Of a stretch of DNA of 64,000 bases, positions 8,959 through 19,045 are shown in pieces. Both the position numbers and the translations under genes were made by a program. Every line of letters starts with the position of its first letter. The first letter of the stretch is position 1. The DNA comes from Porticoccaceae bacterium (GTDB lineage: Bacteria > Pseudomonadota > Gammaproteobacteria > Pseudomonadales > Porticoccaceae). The notes beneath the pieces were generated by a model. That model made no database searches, was not told the origin of the DNA, and worked only from the letters and a program-made list of their open reading frames with translations. The stretch covers positions 1 to 64,000 of the forward strand of contig JAHEGD010000009.1 in NCBI GenBank assembly GCA_024639885.1, written 5' to 3'.

Positions 8959-10094
8959 TTTTTACTCCCCAGCCACAGCGGCCGGCGCGGCAAGCGGCTC
9001 AGCTTTAGCCGCTCAATCGAAAACAGCAGCAGCGCGATAGCAACAAACAGGCCGTGTACAGCGCCAAACCCAACCAGTGGCGATATAGCGCCGCTGGCGG
9101 CGCTGCCGCGCACCGCGTTGAGCGCCAGCAGGTAGACAAAGTAGATAATAATAGCCGGCAGCAACCGCCCAAACCGCCCCTTGCGCGGATCGGTGCGCGC
9201 CAGCGGCACCGCCAGCAGCCCGGCCACCAGCACCAAGATCGGCAGCGCCAGCCGCCAGTACCAAGTGGCGCGGTACTCATCGCGCAGCGCCGACGAAGGC
9301 GCCGCCAGCAGCTCGGCGTTGCTCAGCGAGTCGATGTCTGGGCGGCGCGGCGCGCGCTCGCCGCTCTCTAGGCGGGTGCCGTACTGCTCGAAATAGGTCA
9401 GCCTAAACTCGCGACTGCCCGGTTGCCCCTCAATCCGCAGGCCGTCCTGCAGTACTAGGTAATCTTCACCGCTGGCGCTATCGCGCTGCTGCTCACCGCG
9501 GGCGGCGCGCACTACCACTAGGTTGTCGACCACCCGCCCATCGTTATCGGCAGCCGGCCGGAACATCGCCATAAATAGCTCGCTGAGCGACTTGTCCTCG
9601 CCGACGCCGCCGGCATAGGCGATCAGGCTGCCCTTCTCCAGCGAGTAAAAGCGGTGCGCCGAAAGCTGGTCCAGCTCGCTCTTCTGCTGCTGGGCGGTGT
9701 AGAGCTCCAGATACTTGCCGGTGCCGCTGGGTGCCACCGAAAAACTTAGCCACGCCACCAGCAGGGCGATACCACTGCCGACCACCAGCGTGTAACCGAG
9801 CAGCCGTCGCTCGGAGACGCCGCAGGCGCGCAACACGCTCATCTCGCTCTCAACATAGAGCCGACCAAAGGTGAGCATCACCGCCAGCAAAAAGGCGAGC
9901 GGCAGTGTCATCTGAATAAAGTCGGGAATCCGATAGCCAAGAATCGCAAAGATGACCCCAGGCTCTAGGTTGCCCGCTACCGCCTGGCCGAGGTAGCGGA
10001 CAAAACGGCCACTCAACAACACCATCATCAACACCGTGCAAACGGCGAAGGTGTTGGCGAGCAACTCGCGGCTGAGGTAGCGAAAAATGATCAA
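8955..10094 (-). CDS. lptF: LPS export ABC transporter permease LptF
   Basis: Partner permease of LptG. Same architecture: N-terminal helices, the SEMSVLRACGVSERRLL coupling helix, a periplasmic jellyroll (about 125-260) and C-terminal helices. I choose the TTG at 10094 (379 residues, starting with IIFRYLSREL) because LptF proteins begin M-I-I-x-RYL and an AGGAA lies 8 nt upstream on the minus strand; a GTG at 10124 would add ten residues and is the alternative. Divergent from pepA, the usual gammaproteobacterial arrangement. Confidence 0.94.
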   Translation of the reverse strand: MIIFRYLSRELLANTFAVCTVLMMVLLSGRFVRYLGQAVAGNLEPGVIFAILGYRIPDFIQMTLPLAFLLAVMLTFGRLYVESEMSVLRACGVSERRLLGYTLVVGSGIALLVAWLSFSVAPSGTGKYLELYTAQQQKSELDQLSAHRFYSLEKGSLIAYAGGVGEDKSLSELFMAMFRPAADNDGRVVDNLVVVRAARGEQQRDSASGEDYLVLQDGLRIEGQPGSREFRLTYFEQYGTRLESGERAPRRPDIDSLSNAELLAAPSSALRDEYRATWYWRLALPILVLVAGLLAVPLARTDPRKGRFGRLLPAIIIYFVYLLALNAVRGSAASGAISPLVGFGAVHGLFVAIALLLFSIERLKLSRLPRRPLWLGSKK

Positions 10095-10232
10095 GCGGAA
10101 GATTCCTAACGCTCTGCACAGCACCCGCTGCGCAGACAGGGTGAATAAAAAATGCTATCGTCTCGGCAGTTTTTACCGCTGCCAAAGGCGGCCTAAAAAT
10201 ACCTTCAAACAGACTTTATCGCGGAGCCATTC

Positions 10233-11726
10233 ATGCAATTTAGCGCCACTTCTGCCTCGCTGCTCTCTAGCAGAGCCGATTCTCTCATTCTGCCGACCGG
10301 TCGACAACTCAAAGCTGAGGCAGCCACCCTCAACGATGCCCTCGACGGTGCCATTGAGGGGTTGATAAAAAGCGGCGACTTTACCGGCAAACTGGGTAGC
10401 AGCTGCCTGCTGCACATCCCCGGCAAGGCGACCAAGCGGCTGCTGCTGGTCGGCTGCGACACCGACAGCGGCGAGCTGGATGTGCCGGCCCGCGACAAGG
10501 TGATCGCCGCGGCCGCCCAGCAACTGACCGCCGGCGGCAGCAAAAAAGCGCTCTGGATCAGTGGCGCCCTACCAGGCACCAGCCAGCCAGACCACGCTGT
10601 ACTGGCCGGCGCCGTAGCGCGCATCTTCACCACTGCCGGCTACCGCTACAATAAAGGCGGTGCCAGCAAGCATCAGCCGAGCAAGCTTGCCAGCGTCAGC
10701 TACTGGGCTGACACCCGCAGCGCGGTGGCCGCGGCCAAAAAGGGGCTCGCCTACGGCGGCGCCACCGGTAGCGGGATGAACCTCGCCCGTCAGCTCGGCA
10801 ACCTGCCGGCCAATATCTGCACACCCAGCTACCTCGCCAAACAGGCCCAAGAGTTGGCTAAGGGCAACGCCGCACTGACCACCCAAGTGCTGAGCGAAGC
10901 GGAGATGAAAAAACTCAAAATGGGCTCGCTGCTGTCGGTCAGCGCCGGCAGCGACCAACCCGCCAAGCTGATCGTGATGAAATACGAGGGCGTTAAAGGC
11001 CGCGGCAAACCGGCCCCCACCGTACTGGTGGGCAAAGCGGTCACCTTTGACACCGGCGGCATCAGTCTCAAACCCGGCGCCGGCATGGACGAGATGAAGT
11101 ACGACATGTGTGGCGGCGCCAGCGTGTTTGGCGTGATCGCTGCGCTCGCCGAGTTAAAAATGGCGGTCAACGTGATCGGCGTAGTACCCGCGGTAGAGAA
11201 CATGCCCAGTGGCGGTGCCACCAAGCCCGGCGACGTGGTCACCAGTATGTCGGGGCAAACCATCGAGATCCTCAACACCGACGCCGAGGGCCGACTGATT
11301 CTCTGCGACGCACTGACCTACTCGGCGCGGTTTAAACCGGCCGCAATCATCGACATCGCCACCCTCACCGGCGCCTGTATCATGGCGCTCGGCGGCCACG
11401 CCAGCGGACTGCTGAGCAACCATCAACCGCTCGCCGATGCCCTGTTAGAGAGCGGCCAACAGAGCGGTGACCGCTGCTGGCAGCTGCCGCTGTGGCCGGA
11501 ATACGACCAGCAGCTACAGAGCAACTTTGCCGATATGGCCAACATTGGTGGCCGCCAGGCCGGCACCGTAACCGCCGGCTGTTTCTTGGCGCGGTTTGCC
11601 AAGCAGCAGCGCTGGGCGCACCTAGACATTGCCGGTACCGCGTGGCTTAGCGGCGCAGCAAAAGGCGCCACCGGCCGACCGGTACCGCTGCTGATGGAGT
11701 ACATCAGCCGCCAGCAGGGCAAATAA
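10233..11726 (+). CDS. pepA: Leucyl aminopeptidase (cytosol aminopeptidase, M17)
   Basis: Dinuclear metal aminopeptidase removing N-terminal residues; PepA also binds DNA in E. coli Xer recombination. 497 residues, normal. The M17 signature NTDAEGRLILCDALTY (Asp and Glu metal ligands, Arg for bicarbonate) is intact, as are the metal ligand segments VGKAVTFDTGGISLKP (Lys and Asp) and MKYDMCGGASVFG. An N-terminal macro-like domain covers about residues 1-165. Followed 3 bp later by holC, and divergent from lptF with a 138-bp promoter region. Confidence 0.97.
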   Translation: MQFSATSASLLSSRADSLILPTGRQLKAEAATLNDALDGAIEGLIKSGDFTGKLGSSCLLHIPGKATKRLLLVGCDTDSGELDVPARDKVIAAAAQQLTAGGSKKALWISGALPGTSQPDHAVLAGAVARIFTTAGYRYNKGGASKHQPSKLASVSYWADTRSAVAAAKKGLAYGGATGSGMNLARQLGNLPANICTPSYLAKQAQELAKGNAALTTQVLSEAEMKKLKMGSLLSVSAGSDQPAKLIVMKYEGVKGRGKPAPTVLVGKAVTFDTGGISLKPGAGMDEMKYDMCGGASVFGVIAALAELKMAVNVIGVVPAVENMPSGGATKPGDVVTSMSGQTIEILNTDAEGRLILCDALTYSARFKPAAIIDIATLTGACIMALGGHASGLLSNHQPLADALLESGQQSGDRCWQLPLWPEYDQQLQSNFADMANIGGRQAGTVTAGCFLARFAKQQRWAHLDIAGTAWLSGAAKGATGRPVPLLMEYISRQQGK

Positions 11727-11729
11727 CCG

Positions 11730-12173
11730 TTGACCAGCATCTCCTTTTACAAGGTCGGCGGCGATCACACCGCCGCCGCGGCACTGGTCTGCCAACTGAT
11801 TTTTAAAGCCCACCAGCGCGGCCAGCAGGTGCTCTGCCTAGTTGAGCGCGACGACCAGCTGGAGGCACTCTCCGAGCAGCTATGGGCAGTTGAGCCGCAG
11901 GCGTTTGTGGCTCACAGCAACGACTCCAGCGACCCGGTAGCGATCAGCGCCGCGCTGGAACCGGGCGACCACCACGACCTGCTGATCAACCTGCGCGGCG
12001 ACACGCCAAACTGGTTTAGCCGCTTTCAGCGCGTTATCGAGGTGATTCACAGCGAGCCGGGCTACCAGCAGGCCAAACGCGACCGCTTTGCCTTTTACAA
12101 GCAGCGCGGCTATCCGCTCGAGTTTCACGATCTGTCGGCCAAATTCCCCGCCACTGAGCAGGCCGCGCAGTGA
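11730..12173 (+). CDS. holC: DNA polymerase III chi subunit
   Basis: The chi subunit links the clamp loader to single-strand binding protein. 147 residues, as expected. The pattern SISFYKVGG at the N-terminus, LICQL-like helix, GQQVLCLVERDDQLEALSEQLW and the later DHHDLLINLRGDTPNWFSRFQRVIE match HolC, including the conserved W near the SSB-binding region. Start is TTG at 11730, 3 bp after the pepA stop; no better start is available. The adjacent gene starts within its stop codon. Confidence 0.93.
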   Translation: MTSISFYKVGGDHTAAAALVCQLIFKAHQRGQQVLCLVERDDQLEALSEQLWAVEPQAFVAHSNDSSDPVAISAALEPGDHHDLLINLRGDTPNWFSRFQRVIEVIHSEPGYQQAKRDRFAFYKQRGYPLEFHDLSAKFPATEQAAQ

Positions 12174-12664
12174 CCCAGAAGCCGCGCCTAGTCAGCCGTG
12201 GCGGAGTCGCCCTACCCGGCGCCGCGGCCGACCGCCAGCACGATGAGATAGAGACCCTACTCAGCCAGCTAGAGAAAACTCAGAGCGCCTTGGTTCAGCA
12301 GCTGCGCGAGACCGCCGCCGCCGCGCAACCGGCGCCACCACCACCGGTCCCGCCGCCCGCCGCCGGCCGCGCGGTGCCGGGCCCCGTTAAAACCAGCGAC
12401 AAACTGCAGATACCCGCGCTGAGCAAATCGGTAGTCCACGAGATCAACCGCCAGCTGCGCGAGATGCAGAAGTTCGCCGAATCACAGCACCAGCTGTTCA
12501 GCGGCCAGCCCAGTGTCGATGCGCTGACCAACGACCACCTGACGGTCGTGATCGACAAAGTCGTCGACCGCTACCTGCCCGGCTTGCGCCGGCTACTGCG
12601 CGAAAAGATCGCCGACGCGGTGGAGATCGAACGCCAGCGGCTGGCCGCAGAAAAGAGCCGCTGA
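12170..12664 (+). CDS. Conserved hypothetical protein between holC and valS
   Basis: A 164-residue protein that starts at a GTG overlapping the holC stop by 4 bp. It has a charged N-terminal helix (about 25-45, coiled-coil-like), an Ala/Pro-rich linker (about 46-80, with runs such as APPPPVPPP) and a C-terminal helical region ending in a basic/acidic helix KIADAVEIERQRLAAEKSR. A similarly placed uncharacterised gene is found between holC and valS in Pseudomonas. I recognise no catalytic motif; it may be a small scaffolding or DNA-metabolism accessory protein, but that is only position-based guesswork. Confidence 0.75.
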   Translation: MTQKPRLVSRGGVALPGAAADRQHDEIETLLSQLEKTQSALVQQLRETAAAAQPAPPPPVPPPAAGRAVPGPVKTSDKLQIPALSKSVVHEINRQLREMQKFAESQHQLFSGQPSVDALTNDHLTVVIDKVVDRYLPGLRRLLREKIADAVEIERQRLAAEKSR

Positions 12665-12697
12665 CATCGTCTGAGCCGCCGAGCAGAAGCCAAAGGG

Positions 12698-13312
12698 CTA
12701 CTCGCGAGCTGGCAACCCGTTGCCGCGCCGCGCCACAAAGTTCAGTAGTGGCTGATAATCACCCCGATCGGCCCGCCTAAGGGCCTCTAGGTAACTCGAC
12801 CGGCGCGCGCCCATTGCCTGCAGATCTGCCCCGCCAGCCCAATCGATTGGCGGCTCGGCAAACACCCTAGAAAGCAGCTGGTCTGCCATAATCCGCGCGT
12901 GGCGGCCGTTGCCGTTGGCAAACAGATGGATAAAAACCAAACGGTGGTGAAACCTAACCGCGCACTCTAGCGGGCAGTATGTAGCGTGGTCGACCCAGTA
13001 GCGAACGTCATCTAGCAATAGACGCAACTGCACCGGTATCTGGAGGGGATCAACGCCTATGTTTTTTTCGCTCTGCCGGAACGCCCCGGCCCAACCCCAG
13101 ACTTGACCCAATAGTTTGCGATGCAGTTCGCGAATAAACTGCTCGGTGAGTATGTCGTCGATTTTGAGCCGCGCCAGCCACTGCAGGGCCGCCTGAATAT
13201 TGGCCTGCTCAAGGTGGTCTAGTTGCGCCCTCGTCGTCACATGTTTGAATCGAAGACCTACTCGCTCATCGGGATCCAACTCGGTAGCACCGCCGACACG
13301 GTCCGGGCTCAT
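12698..13312 (-). CDS. Fic/DOC family protein (mobile mystery protein B type)
   Basis: Fic proteins usually AMPylate target hydroxyl groups. The Fic core is HLFANGNGRHAR within HHRLVFIHLFANGNGRHARI (about residues 119-138); the usual acidic residue before GNGR is Asn here. The protein is 204 residues if started at the ATG at 13312, whose ATGA overlaps the stop of the preceding regulator; an upstream GTG at 13327 is less likely. The XRE-plus-Fic pair corresponds to the mobile mystery protein A/B pair (TIGR02612 and TIGR02613), seen at variable sites in many genomes. It interrupts the usual holC-valS neighbourhood, suggesting insertion. Toxin-antitoxin behaviour is possible but unproven. Confidence 0.85.
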   Translation of the reverse strand: MSPDRVGGATELDPDERVGLRFKHVTTRAQLDHLEQANIQAALQWLARLKIDDILTEQFIRELHRKLLGQVWGWAGAFRQSEKNIGVDPLQIPVQLRLLLDDVRYWVDHATYCPLECAVRFHHRLVFIHLFANGNGRHARIMADQLLSRVFAEPPIDWAGGADLQAMGARRSSYLEALRRADRGDYQPLLNFVARRGNGLPARE

Positions 13313-13770
13313 TTCAAATCGTCCCACAAGTCTGCCGGCATCGCTGCGAGCAACTCGGCGGTTAGCCGCTCAATCTCATAGGCGGTTAACTCTTTACTCA
13401 AAGCCTGGCTCTCGAGCGCCATCTGAACCTCGGTGGCGGCCACCAGCTGCTTGGCTTTTTGCCGGGCTCGGGTCTCTAACAAACACTCTGCCGACTGCTC
13501 TGGCACTAGCGCGTAGACCACCCGACAGTGCATTGCCTCGGCCAGCTTCTGCAGAGTTTTTAGGGTCACCGCTCCGGACAGCTCGTTGCGCTCGGCCTGG
13601 GCAACTTGTGCCCGTGAAACATTCAGCCGCCGCGCCAACTGCGCGCCACTCAGCCGCAACGCTTTGCGCACGGTGCGTAGCCAGCCCTCGGGCGGCACGC
13701 TGATCTCGGCCAGCTGCTCAGCTGACCGGTCTACGATCTCTTGATACTGTTTTAAGACGATATTTTTCAT
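13309..13770 (-). CDS. XRE-family regulator (mobile mystery protein A type)
   Basis: A 153-residue DNA-binding protein with a helix-turn-helix at about residues 40-62 (LSGAQLARRLNVSRAQVAQAERN), followed by an L-K-T-LQKLAEAMHCRVVYALVP segment that is typical of mobile mystery protein A. It is translationally coupled to the Fic gene (ATGA overlap). AT-rich direct repeats 30-80 bp upstream of its start are likely operators, so autoregulation is expected, by analogy with antitoxin-like regulators. Confidence 0.87.
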   Translation of the reverse strand: MKNIVLKQYQEIVDRSAEQLAEISVPPEGWLRTVRKALRLSGAQLARRLNVSRAQVAQAERNELSGAVTLKTLQKLAEAMHCRVVYALVPEQSAECLLETRARQKAKQLVAATEVQMALESQALSKELTAYEIERLTAELLAAMPADLWDDLK

Positions 13771-13801
13771 CGCGGATGCCCCACCAACCTAGAGTTTGAC
13801 T

Positions 13802-13849
13802 ATATATAAATATACATTCTTTATATTTTTGTCAATATATAAATATACA
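13802..13849. promoter_or_regulatory. AT-rich direct repeats upstream of the XRE-Fic pair
   Basis: Two exact 15-bp copies of ATATATAAATATACA at 13802-13816 and 13835-13849, spaced 33 bp start to start (about three helical turns), just upstream of the XRE start at 13770. The stretch is strikingly AT-rich against a GC-rich background and contains TATA-like -10 candidates. Likely operator and promoter of the pair. Confidence 0.6.
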
Positions 13850-14089
13850 ATTAAGCGACTATCCGCTGCGACAAGACCCCAACGAAGGGTGGCGATGACA
13901 GCAGTTCGCGGCCTAGCCGACGGCAGCAGCGGACTACCGCCCGGCTGACATCCGCCGCGTTGCGCTGTGCAGCAACTCTTTTGCCGGCCGCTCTGTTATA
14001 GCACCGGCCTCGGCTTTATAATCGTCGGCCGCTCGCGCGACTGCGCGGCCTCACTTTTAATAGCCCCAAAGCGCAGGATCCAGCAGCCC
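13850..14089. other. Gap between the XRE-Fic module and valS
   Basis: This 240-bp stretch completes a 319-bp gap. It holds a perfect TATAAT at 14017-14022, about 70 bp before the valS start, as a -10 candidate without a convincing -35. An open frame extending valS upstream to 13967 looks non-coding. I see no tRNA, integrase remnant or obvious terminal repeat here that would mark an insertion boundary. Confidence 0.4.
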
Positions 14090-16960
14090 ATGGATAAGAC
14101 CTTCCAACCCGATCAAATCGAGAAAAAATGGTATCAGCAGTGGGAGCAGCGCGGCTATTTTGCCCCTAGCGATGAGGCCGCCGACCCCAGCAACGCCTAC
14201 TCGATAGTGATCCCGCCGCCGAATGTAACCGGCAGCTTGCATATGGGCCACGCACTGCAACACAGCATTATGGACACCTTGATCCGCTACCAGCGCATGA
14301 AGGGCAACAGCACGCTCTGGCAGGTGGGCACCGACCACGCCGGCATCGCCACCCAGATGGTGGTCGAGCGCAAGCTGGCCGCCGAGGGCGAGCCCAGCCG
14401 CGAGGAGTTGGGCCGCGACAAATTTTTAGAGAAAATCTGGGAGTGGAAGGAGCACTCCGGTGGCACCATCACCCAGCAGATGCGTCGGCTCGGCAACTCG
14501 GTCGACTGGCAGAGCGAACGCTTCACCATGGATGACGGCTTCTACAAGGCAGTCCAAGAGGTGTTTGTTAAGCTCTACGAGGACGGCCTGATCTACCGCG
14601 GCAAACGGCTGGTCAACTGGGACCCCAAACTGCACACCGCGATCTCTGACCTTGAGGTAGAGAACCGCGAGGTGAAGGGCAAGATGTGGCACATCCGCTA
14701 CCCGCTTGCCGACGGCGCCACCACCGCTGCGGGCGATAGTTTTATCGTCGTCGCCACCACCCGCCCCGAGACCCTGCTCGGCGACACCGGGGTTGCCGTC
14801 AACCCCGCCGACCCCCGCTATCAGAGCCTAATCGGTCAATTTGTTGAGCTGCCGCTGGTCGGCCGGCGCATTCCGATCGTCGCCGACGAACACGCCAATA
14901 TGGAGAAAGGCACCGGCTGCGTGAAGATTACCCCAGCCCACGACTTTAACGACTACGAAGTTGGCCAGCGCCACCAGCTGCCGATGGTCAACATCCTCAC
15001 CTTTAACGGCGATATCCGCCAGCAGGCTGAGTGCGTCAACAGCGATGGCAGCGACAACACCGCGCTGGACAACAGCCTGCCGGAAAAATACCGCGGCATG
15101 GAGCGTTTTGCGGCGCGCCGCGAGATCGTCGCCGATATCGAGGCGCTCGGCCTATTGGTGACTATCGAAGAGAACCAGATGACCATCCCCTACGGCGACC
15201 GCGGTGGCGTGGTGATCGAGCCGATGCTGACCAACCAGTGGTATGTCGACGCCAAGACCCTCGCCAAACCGGCGATCGCCGCGGTTGAGAGCGGCCAGAT
15301 CGAGTTTGTCCCCAAGCAGTACGAGAACATGTACTTCGCCTGGATGCGCGACATTCAAGATTGGTGTATCTCGCGCCAACTCTGGTGGGGCCACCGTATC
15401 CCGGCCTGGTACGACGACGCCGGCGCGGTCTATGTCGGCCGCAGCGAAAGCGAGGTACGCGAGCGCCATCAGCTCGGCGACCGCCCGCTGAGCCAAGATA
15501 ACGATGTGCTCGACACGTGGTTCTCTTCGGCGCTGTGGACCTTTGCCACCCAGGGCTGGCCCGACCAGACCCAGCGTTTGGCCACCTTCCACCCGACCGA
15601 CGTGCTGGTCACCGGCTTTGACATCATCTTCTTCTGGGTGGCGCGCATGGCGATGATGACCATGCACTTTATTAAAGATGACAACGGCCGGCCGCAGGTG
15701 CCGTTTAAAAAAGTTTATGTGCACGGCCTGATCCGCGACGAGCAGGGCCAGAAGATGTCCAAGTCGAAGGGCAACGTCATCGACCCACTGGATATGATCG
15801 ACGGTATTGAGCTGGCGCCGCTGCTGGAGAAGCGCACCGGTAATATGATGCAGCCGCAGCAGGCCGAAAAAATTCGCCAGCGTACCGAGAAGCAGTTCCC
15901 GGCTGGTATCGAGGCCCACGGCGCCGACGCGGTGCGTTTCACTCTGTGCGCACTGGCGTCGACCGGGCGCGATATCAACTGGGACATGAAACGGCTCGAG
16001 GGCTATCGCAACTTCTGCAACAAGCTCTGGAACGCCGCCCGCTATGTACTGATGAACAGCGCCGAGCAGCCGTGCGGCCAGGCCGATGACGCCGACTACA
16101 GCTTGAGCCTGGCCGACCGCTGGATCACCTCGCGGTTGCAGCGCACCGAGCAAGAGGTAACCCGCGCGCTTGAGAGCTTCCGCTTTGACCTAGCTGCACA
16201 GGCGCTCTACGAGTTCACCTGGAACGAGTACTGCGACTGGTACCTAGAGCTTTCTAAACCGGTACTGTGGGACGAGAACGGCGACCCGCGTCTGCAGGTT
16301 GGCACCCGCCGCACCCTGGTGCGGGTGCTGGAGGCACTGCTGCGCCTGGCCCACCCGATGATGCCGTTTATCACCGAAGAGATCTGGCAGAGCATTGCCC
16401 CGCTGGCCGGAAAACAGGGCGAGACCATTATGTTACAGCCCTACCCGAATGCCGAGCCGGCGCTGATCGACGACGCCGCCGAGAGCGATATCGGTTGGGT
16501 GCAAAACGTGGTGTTGGGGGTGCGCACCATTCGCGGCGAGATGAATATCTCGCCCGGCAAAGGGCTGGCGGTCTACTTCCTGAACGGCTCGGCGAACGAT
16601 GCCCAGCGACTGCAAGAGAACCGTCAGTTCCTCTGCAAGCTGGCCAACATCGAGTCGATCAGCTGGCTCGACGACGAGGCCGACGCCCCGCTGTGCGCCA
16701 CCGCGCTGGCCGGCGAGCTGCAAATCCTGGTGCCGATGGCCGGGCTGATCGATGTCGCCGCCGAGCTGGCGCGGCTCGACCGCGAAATCGAAAAACTCAC
16801 CACCGAGAGCGGCAAGCTGGCCGGCAAGCTGAGCAACGCCAAGTTTGTCGACAACGCCCCGGCCGAGGTGGTCGACAAAGAGCGCGCTAAGCTCGCCGAC
16901 TACCGAGCCTCGCTGGAGCAGTTCGCCGCCAAGCGCGCGCGCATCGCCGAGCTGGGTTAG
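14090..16960 (+). CDS. valS: Valyl-tRNA synthetase
   Basis: Class I synthetase charging tRNA-Val, with editing. Start at the ATG at 14090 ([20 protein letters not shown]) gives 956 residues, the E. coli-like length; upstream extension to 13967 looks non-coding. HIGH-type motif [13 protein letters not shown] (HMGH at 51-54), the editing domain (about 200-340), the [14 protein letters not shown] motif at about residue 555 and a C-terminal coiled-coil arm rich in [19 protein letters not shown] are all present. Six bases separate it from rep. Confidence 0.98.
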   Translation: MDKTFQPDQIEKKWYQQWEQRGYFAPSDEAADPSNAYSIVIPPPNVTGSLHMGHALQHSIMDTLIRYQRMKGNSTLWQVGTDHAGIATQMVVERKLAAEGEPSREELGRDKFLEKIWEWKEHSGGTITQQMRRLGNSVDWQSERFTMDDGFYKAVQEVFVKLYEDGLIYRGKRLVNWDPKLHTAISDLEVENREVKGKMWHIRYPLADGATTAAGDSFIVVATTRPETLLGDTGVAVNPADPRYQSLIGQFVELPLVGRRIPIVADEHANMEKGTGCVKITPAHDFNDYEVGQRHQLPMVNILTFNGDIRQQAECVNSDGSDNTALDNSLPEKYRGMERFAARREIVADIEALGLLVTIEENQMTIPYGDRGGVVIEPMLTNQWYVDAKTLAKPAIAAVESGQIEFVPKQYENMYFAWMRDIQDWCISRQLWWGHRIPAWYDDAGAVYVGRSESEVRERHQLGDRPLSQDNDVLDTWFSSALWTFATQGWPDQTQRLATFHPTDVLVTGFDIIFFWVARMAMMTMHFIKDDNGRPQVPFKKVYVHGLIRDEQGQKMSKSKGNVIDPLDMIDGIELAPLLEKRTGNMMQPQQAEKIRQRTEKQFPAGIEAHGADAVRFTLCALASTGRDINWDMKRLEGYRNFCNKLWNAARYVLMNSAEQPCGQADDADYSLSLADRWITSRLQRTEQEVTRALESFRFDLAAQALYEFTWNEYCDWYLELSKPVLWDENGDPRLQVGTRRTLVRVLEALLRLAHPMMPFITEEIWQSIAPLAGKQGETIMLQPYPNAEPALIDDAAESDIGWVQNVVLGVRTIRGEMNISPGKGLAVYFLNGSANDAQRLQENRQFLCKLANIESISWLDDEADAPLCATALAGELQILVPMAGLIDVAAELARLDREIEKLTTESGKLAGKLSNAKFVDNAPAEVVDKERAKLADYRASLEQFAAKRARIAELG

Positions 16961-16966
16961 CCGGCG

Positions 16967-19045
16967 GTGACCAGCAGCCCCGCGCCGGACAGCGGCCGCT
17001 CTAAACTCAACCCCCAGCAGCGCCAGGCGGTCAACTATATCGACGGCCCGCTGCTGGTATTGGCCGGCGCCGGCAGCGGCAAGACCAGTGTGATCACCCG
17101 CAAGATCGCCTACCTGATTGAGGAGTGCGACATACCGGCGCGCTCGATCGCGGCGGTCACCTTTACCAACAAAGCGGCCCGCGAGATGAAAGAGCGGGTC
17201 GCCAAGCTGGTCTCTGGCGCGCAGGCGAAGGGGCTGATTGTCTCCACCTTTCACACCCTCGGGCTGAATATTATCCGCCGCGAGCTCAAGGTGATGGGCT
17301 ACAAACCGGGCTTTTCGATCCTCGACCAAGAGGACTGCCGCAAGATCCTCAAAGAGCTGATGGTCCGCCACGGCGAGCTAGAGGAGGAGCTGCTCGACAC
17401 CGTGCAGAACACCATCTCCAACTGGAAGAACAACCTCACCGAGCCCGACGCCGCGATCTCTACCGCGCAGAGCGTTGGCGAGCAGCATATCGCCAATCTC
17501 TACAAGCGCTACCAGCACTCGCTGCGCTGCTACAACGCGGTCGACTTTGACGATTTGATCACCGCGCCGGCACTGCTGTTGCGCAACAGCGCCGAGGTGT
17601 TAACGCGCTGGCGCAAGCGGATCCGCTACCTGCTGGTCGATGAGTACCAAGACACCAATCTCGCCCAGTACGAGCTGGTTAAACTGCTGATCAGCGAGCG
17701 CCAGGCACTTACGGTGGTCGGCGACGACGACCAGTCTATCTACGCTTGGCGCGGCGCGCGGCCAGAGAACCTAGAGCAGCTGCAGACCGACTTCCCGGCC
17801 CTGCAAGTGATCAAACTAGAGCAGAACTACCGCTCCACCGGGCGTATCCTGCGCGCAGCCAACACCCTGATCGACAACAACCCCCACCTGTTTCAAAAAT
17901 CGCTGTGGAGCGAGCTCGGCCCCGGCGACCCGCTGCGGCTAATCCACACCGAGAGTGAGGACGGCGAGTGCGAGCGGGTGGTCAACGAGATCATCGATAT
18001 GCGCCTCAAACGGCGCTGCCACTACCGCGACTTTGCCGTGCTCTACCGCGGCAACTACCAGGCGCGGCTGCTGGAGCTGAAACTGCAGCAGCAGCACATC
18101 CCCTACCAGATTACCGGCGGCCAGTCGTTTTTTGCCAAGACCGAGATCAAAGACATCATGGCCTACCTGCGGCTGCTAACCAACAGCAGCGACGACAACG
18201 CCATGCTGCGGATCATCAACACGCCGCGGCGCCAGATTGGCCCAACCACACTCGAGAAGCTCGGCGAATACGCCAACCAGCGCGAGATCGGGCTCTACGA
18301 GGCGATCGACGAGCTCGGGCTAGCCGCGCAACTGCCGGCGGCCAACTTAGAGCGGCTGAAAACCTTTAAACAGTGGCTCGACAACGCCCGTCGCGCTGCC
18401 TTCAGCGACCAGCCGATGGCCGCGGTCCGCGAGCTGCTCGAGGATATCGACTACCTGAGCTGGTTGCACCAGAACGCCAGCAGCTCGAAGGTGGCAGAGA
18501 AGCGCTGGGAGAACGTCAACCTGCTGCTCAGCCAGCTAGAACAGGTAATGGAGCGAGAGGCCGAAGAGGAGTTTGGCGACAGTTTTAACGAGCAGCTCGA
18601 CGATGGCGACAGCCAGATCGAAAAAGCGGTCACCAAGCTGGTGCTGCGCGATATGCTCGACCGCCAAGAAGAGGACGCCCAAGACGACAAGGTGCAGCTG
18701 CTGACCCTGCACGCCGCCAAGGGGCTGGAGTTTCCGCACGTGTTCTTAATCGGTATGGAGGAGGAGATCCTGCCCCACCGCAGTAGCATAGAGCAGGACA
18801 GCATCGAAGAGGAGCGGCGGCTCGCCTATGTCGGCATCACCCGCGCCCAGCGCACGCTGACCATGACCTGCGCCAAGTCGCGCACCCAGTTTGGCGAATC
18901 GATTCGCCCCGACCCCAGCCGCTTTATCGGCGAGCTGCCACAGAACGACCTAACCATTATCGGCCAGCAGACCGAATCCAGCCCCGAGCGCGAGCGCGAA
19001 ACCGCCGAGCAGTCGCTCGACGCACTCAAATCACTGTTTGCTTAA
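16967..19045 (+). CDS. rep: ATP-dependent DNA helicase Rep (UvrD/Rep superfamily 1)
   Basis: 3'-5' helicase that helps forks pass protein roadblocks. 692 residues from the GTG at 16967. Walker A AGAGSGKTS (about 34-42), motif Ia TFTNKAAREMKERV, motif II LLVDEYQDTN, motif III GDDDQSIYAWRGA, motif IV LEQNYRSTGRI, motif V LLTLHAAKGLEFPHVFL and motif VI EERRLAYVGITRAQ are all intact. The sequence after Walker A (VITRKIAYLIEEC, then STFHTLGLNIIRRE) is Rep-like rather than UvrD-like. The stop overlaps the convergent LysR gene by 4 bp. Confidence 0.93.
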   Translation: MTSSPAPDSGRSKLNPQQRQAVNYIDGPLLVLAGAGSGKTSVITRKIAYLIEECDIPARSIAAVTFTNKAAREMKERVAKLVSGAQAKGLIVSTFHTLGLNIIRRELKVMGYKPGFSILDQEDCRKILKELMVRHGELEEELLDTVQNTISNWKNNLTEPDAAISTAQSVGEQHIANLYKRYQHSLRCYNAVDFDDLITAPALLLRNSAEVLTRWRKRIRYLLVDEYQDTNLAQYELVKLLISERQALTVVGDDDQSIYAWRGARPENLEQLQTDFPALQVIKLEQNYRSTGRILRAANTLIDNNPHLFQKSLWSELGPGDPLRLIHTESEDGECERVVNEIIDMRLKRRCHYRDFAVLYRGNYQARLLELKLQQQHIPYQITGGQSFFAKTEIKDIMAYLRLLTNSSDDNAMLRIINTPRRQIGPTTLEKLGEYANQREIGLYEAIDELGLAAQLPAANLERLKTFKQWLDNARRAAFSDQPMAAVRELLEDIDYLSWLHQNASSSKVAEKRWENVNLLLSQLEQVMEREAEEEFGDSFNEQLDDGDSQIEKAVTKLVLRDMLDRQEEDAQDDKVQLLTLHAAKGLEFPHVFLIGMEEEILPHRSSIEQDSIEEERRLAYVGITRAQRTLTMTCAKSRTQFGESIRPDPSRFIGELPQNDLTIIGQQTESSPERERETAEQSLDALKSLFA

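Noticed and set aside
15152-16153. 333-codon antisense open frame inside valS
   Set aside because: High-GC shadow of a well-conserved gene on the other strand; no recognisable domains.
16433-17371. 312-codon antisense open frame across the valS-rep junction
   Set aside because: Composition-driven shadow; overlaps two certain genes over its full length.
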